From contig NZ_JAVHUY010000069.1 of the NCBI RefSeq assembly GCF_031085175.1, positions 1-40,694 on the forward strand: 40,694 bases of DNA, read 5' to 3'. The stretch's first letter is position 1, and each line of letters opens with the position of its first letter. This document shows, one piece after another, positions 38,781-40,694 of the stretch. Made by a program: the position numbers and the translations under genes. The DNA is from Phytohabitans maris (lineage in GTDB: Bacteria > Actinomycetota > Actinomycetes > Mycobacteriales > Micromonosporaceae). The notes under the pieces are model-generated. The model searched no databases and had not been told where the DNA came from. It saw only the letters and a list, made by a program, of their open reading frames with translations.

Positions 38781-39713
38781 ATGAGTAGTGAGTCTCCCGT
38801 GACCGTGCCGGTCTGCTACCGCCACCCGTCGCGGGAGACCTATGTCCGGTGTGTCCGATGTGACCGGCCAATCTGCCCGGACTGCATGCGAACGGCCTCC
38901 GTCGGGCACCAGTGCCCGGAGTGCGTGGCCGAGGGACGACGCACCCAGCGGCCGGCGCGCACCGCCTTCGGTGGCAGTGCCGCCGGCCGCGAAGGGTACG
39001 TCACGAAGGCACTGATCGGCCTCAACGTCCTCGTGGCCCTCCTCGGCCTCGCCCTGGCCGGTTCGAGCTCGCTCTTCGACGGCGGCCTGTTCACCAGCGG
39101 CGGCCGCCTCCAGGCGATCGGCGGGGTGGTGGCCCACGAGGTCACCGTCAACAACCAGGGCGTGTTCCTGGGCAACATCCCGGGCTTCGGCGACGTGTAC
39201 CCCGGGGTCGCGGACGGCGCCTACTACCGGCTCATCACCGCGATGTTCATCCACTACGGGATCCTGCACCTCGCCATGAACATGTGGGCGCTCTGGGTGC
39301 TCGGCCGCAACCTGGAGGCGGTGCTCGGGCCGCTCCGCTTCCTCGGGCTCTACCTGCTCGCCGGCCTCGGCGGCAACGTCGCCTGCTACCTGATCAGCCC
39401 AAACAGCCTGGCCGCCGGCGCGTCGACCGCGGTCTTCGGGCTCTTCGCGGCGTTCTTCATCATCCTGCGCAAGCTCGGCCGGGACACCTCCGCCGTCATC
39501 GGCATCCTCGTGGTCAACATCGTGCTGACCTTCGCCGTGCCGGGCATCTCGATCGCCGGCCACCTCGGCGGCCTCGTGGTCGGGGCGATCGTCGGGGCCG
39601 TCCTGGCGTACGCGCCACGCACCCACCGCACGCTCGTGCAGGCCGGGGGCAGCGCGGCGGTGCTCGTGGTGCTCGCGCTGCTGACGCTCCTGCAGACAGC
39701 CGCGCTCAACTAG
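38781..39713 (+). CDS. Rhomboid-family intramembrane serine protease
   Basis: 310 residues. The N-terminal domain is a B-box-like zinc module (C12, H15, C24, C27, C32, C35, H43, C45, C48). The rhomboid core has about seven helices, with HYGILHLAMNMWALWVLG, the catalytic Ser215 in GASTAVFG and His261 in AGHLGG, so the dyad is complete. It cuts membrane proteins within the bilayer. The stop codon TAG lies inside the left terminal repeat of the IS982-type element that follows directly, so the original C-terminus may have been slightly longer or different. Start ATG at 38781 without ribosome binding site. Confidence 0.94.
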   Translation: MSSESPVTVPVCYRHPSRETYVRCVRCDRPICPDCMRTASVGHQCPECVAEGRRTQRPARTAFGGSAAGREGYVTKALIGLNVLVALLGLALAGSSSLFDGGLFTSGGRLQAIGGVVAHEVTVNNQGVFLGNIPGFGDVYPGVADGAYYRLITAMFIHYGILHLAMNMWALWVLGRNLEAVLGPLRFLGLYLLAGLGGNVACYLISPNSLAAGASTAVFGLFAAFFIILRKLGRDTSAVIGILVVNIVLTFAVPGISIAGHLGGLVVGAIVGAVLAYAPRTHRTLVQAGGSAAVLVVLALLTLLQTAALN

Positions 39714-40694
39714 ACGAGTAGTTCCGATGTCGGTCAGTGGTCGTAGGCGATCAGTGACCGGGTGATCGGTGCGCCGGTCTTGTTGTTGTGCCAGATCGCG
39801 GCGGCCATGGCCAGTAGGCGTTGGGCGATGCGGACGGCGACTCCGGTGAAGGTCCGTCCGCCGTGTTGTTCGAGGTCGAGTTGACCTTTGAGGGTGTCGT
39901 TGACCGACTCGATCAGCTGCCGGACCTTCTTGAGCAGCGCCTCGCCGTAGCGGGCTTTGTCCCGCTTGCGAGAGGGCCGCAGCAACTGGATACCCTGCTC
40001 GGCCAGGTCCCGCTCGAGTGTCTTGGACGCGAAGCCCTTGTCGCTGATCATCAGGATGCCGGTGTGCTCGGCGACCACGCCGGCTTCGACCTCGAGCATC
40101 GCGGCGAGGACCTCCCGTTCGCCGATCTTCGGGTTGGCCAGGGCCCACATGATCGGCATCCCGGTCGGGGTGCACACCAGATACAGGCGCAGGCCCCAGA
40201 AGAACCGTGAGTGGGAGGCGCAGTAGCCGTATCCGGCCCACCCGGCCAGGTCCGAGCGTTTCACCGTCGGGCGGGACATGCCGCACGGGATCGGGGTGGA
40301 GTCGACGATCCAGTGGTTGTCGAACCAGAAGTCGCTGTCACGGGCCAGGTCCCGGATGGTCTTCTTGATCAGCGGCAGGGCGGCACGGAGCCGCTTGTTG
40401 TAGCCGGGGCGTTGTGGCAGGTAGGGGAACCAGGCGCGTAGATGGATCCGGGCGTAGCGGATCCAGTGCGCCTCCGACCGGGCGCCGAGCAGGACCTGGG
40501 CCACGGCCAGGCAGACCAGCTCGGAGTCGGTCAGCAGCGGCGGCCGGCCCAACCATCGCGGCGTCCGGATCGTGTCATCGATCTTCACGTAAAGTGCGGT
40601 CAAGAGGGTGTCGAGGTCTTGCGTCACAACATGATCATCGACACCCTCCCTCATGCCCTCGCATCGACCCCCGACATCGGAACTACTCGTCTAG
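39710..40694. mobile_element. IS982-type insertion sequence, complete
   Basis: A perfect 24-bp terminal inverted repeat bounds the element: 39710-39733 (begins CTAGACGAGTAGTTCC) and its reverse complement at 40671-40694. It carries one transposase on the minus strand. Length about 985 bp, normal for the family. The right flank lies outside the window, so a target duplication cannot be verified. The left repeat provides the rhomboid stop codon. Confidence 0.9.
39734..40654 (-). CDS. IS982-family transposase
   Basis: 306 residues, full length, no frameshift. DDE residues are visible: Asp118 in WIVDSTPIP, Asp205 in LMISDKGF and Glu249 in IESVNDTLKG. Other family marks are LTDSELVCLAVAQVLLG, GYCASHSRFFWGLRLYLV and the closing LLAMAAAIWHN. 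The enzyme cuts and joins the element ends. The ATG at 40654 fits; a later GTG (VVTQDLD) is possible. The IS seems recent, as its repeats are identical. Confidence 0.93.
   Translation of the reverse strand: MREGVDDHVVTQDLDTLLTALYVKIDDTIRTPRWLGRPPLLTDSELVCLAVAQVLLGARSEAHWIRYARIHLRAWFPYLPQRPGYNKRLRAALPLIKKTIRDLARDSDFWFDNHWIVDSTPIPCGMSRPTVKRSDLAGWAGYGYCASHSRFFWGLRLYLVCTPTGMPIMWALANPKIGEREVLAAMLEVEAGVVAEHTGILMISDKGFASKTLERDLAEQGIQLLRPSRKRDKARYGEALLKKVRQLIESVNDTLKGQLDLEQHGGRTFTGVAVRIAQRLLAMAAAIWHNNKTGAPITRSLIAYDH

Noticed and set aside
1-40694. CRISPR array, tRNA or rRNA genes
   Set aside because: No regularly spaced direct repeats and no tRNA or rRNA signature seen on reading both strands; a covariance-model search would settle it.

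Overview
The window comes from a very G+C-rich actinomycete, most likely a member of the Micromonosporaceae. The basis is the codon bias, the actinobacterial families present (DUF5926, SigE-type sigma factor, DUF5324-like protein, tandem LCP enzymes) and the gene order DUF5324-like / peptidyl-prolyl isomerase / rhomboid. The family assignment is inference; the genus is left open.

Layout. 1-3117: the 3' part of a DDE transposase, a 241-bp foldback element, then prephenate dehydratase (pheA) and a small lipoprotein, closed off by a second short inverted repeat with the same end motif. 3121-9219: a PAS protein, a probable nuclease-related-domain protein, a solitary arginine deiminase, a DUF5926 protein, an RsbW-like ATPase next to a PAS histidine kinase, and a rhodanese. 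9233-14268: three LytR-CpsA-Psr (LCP) glycopolymer transferases followed by a UDP-xylose synthase-like enzyme, a cell-envelope polysaccharide block. 14408-16577: a DUF485 / acetate-type symporter operon with two CRP-like operators upstream. 16602-18225: a flavin reductase and a solitary solute-binding lipoprotein. 18228-24022: a minus-strand block with an OmpR regulator, histidine kinase, DUF4173-type membrane protein, ABC ATPase and ABC permease. 24177-30691: a second symporter with its small membrane partner, a SigE-type sigma factor with its membrane anti-sigma-like partner, a Uma2 nuclease-fold protein and a LytS/LytR two-component system. 30981-36000: a polyprenyl glycosylphosphotransferase, a formamidopyrimidine-DNA glycosylase, a NUDIX hydrolase, a CBS-pair protein and a PLP aminotransferase. 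36192-39713: CorA, the DUF5324-like protein, cyclophilin and rhomboid protease. 39710-40694: a complete IS982-type insertion sequence whose terminal repeat supplies the rhomboid stop codon.

How the parts fit. The LCP trio, the UDP-xylose synthase and the sugar transferase point to envelope glycopolymer assembly. Two separate monocarboxylate-type uptake systems are present, one apparently under CRP-type control and one near a LytS/LytR pair of the kind that senses pyruvate in other bacteria. Many genes are joined by 4-nt GTGA overlaps. Ten genes have a TANNNT hexamer 6-8 nt before the start codon, which suggests frequent leaderless transcription. No tRNA, rRNA or CRISPR array was seen. The least expected signals are the paired CRP-like sites, the DnaA-box triplet in front of the sigma factor, the long foldback element at the pheA stop codon and several perfect intergenic palindromes.
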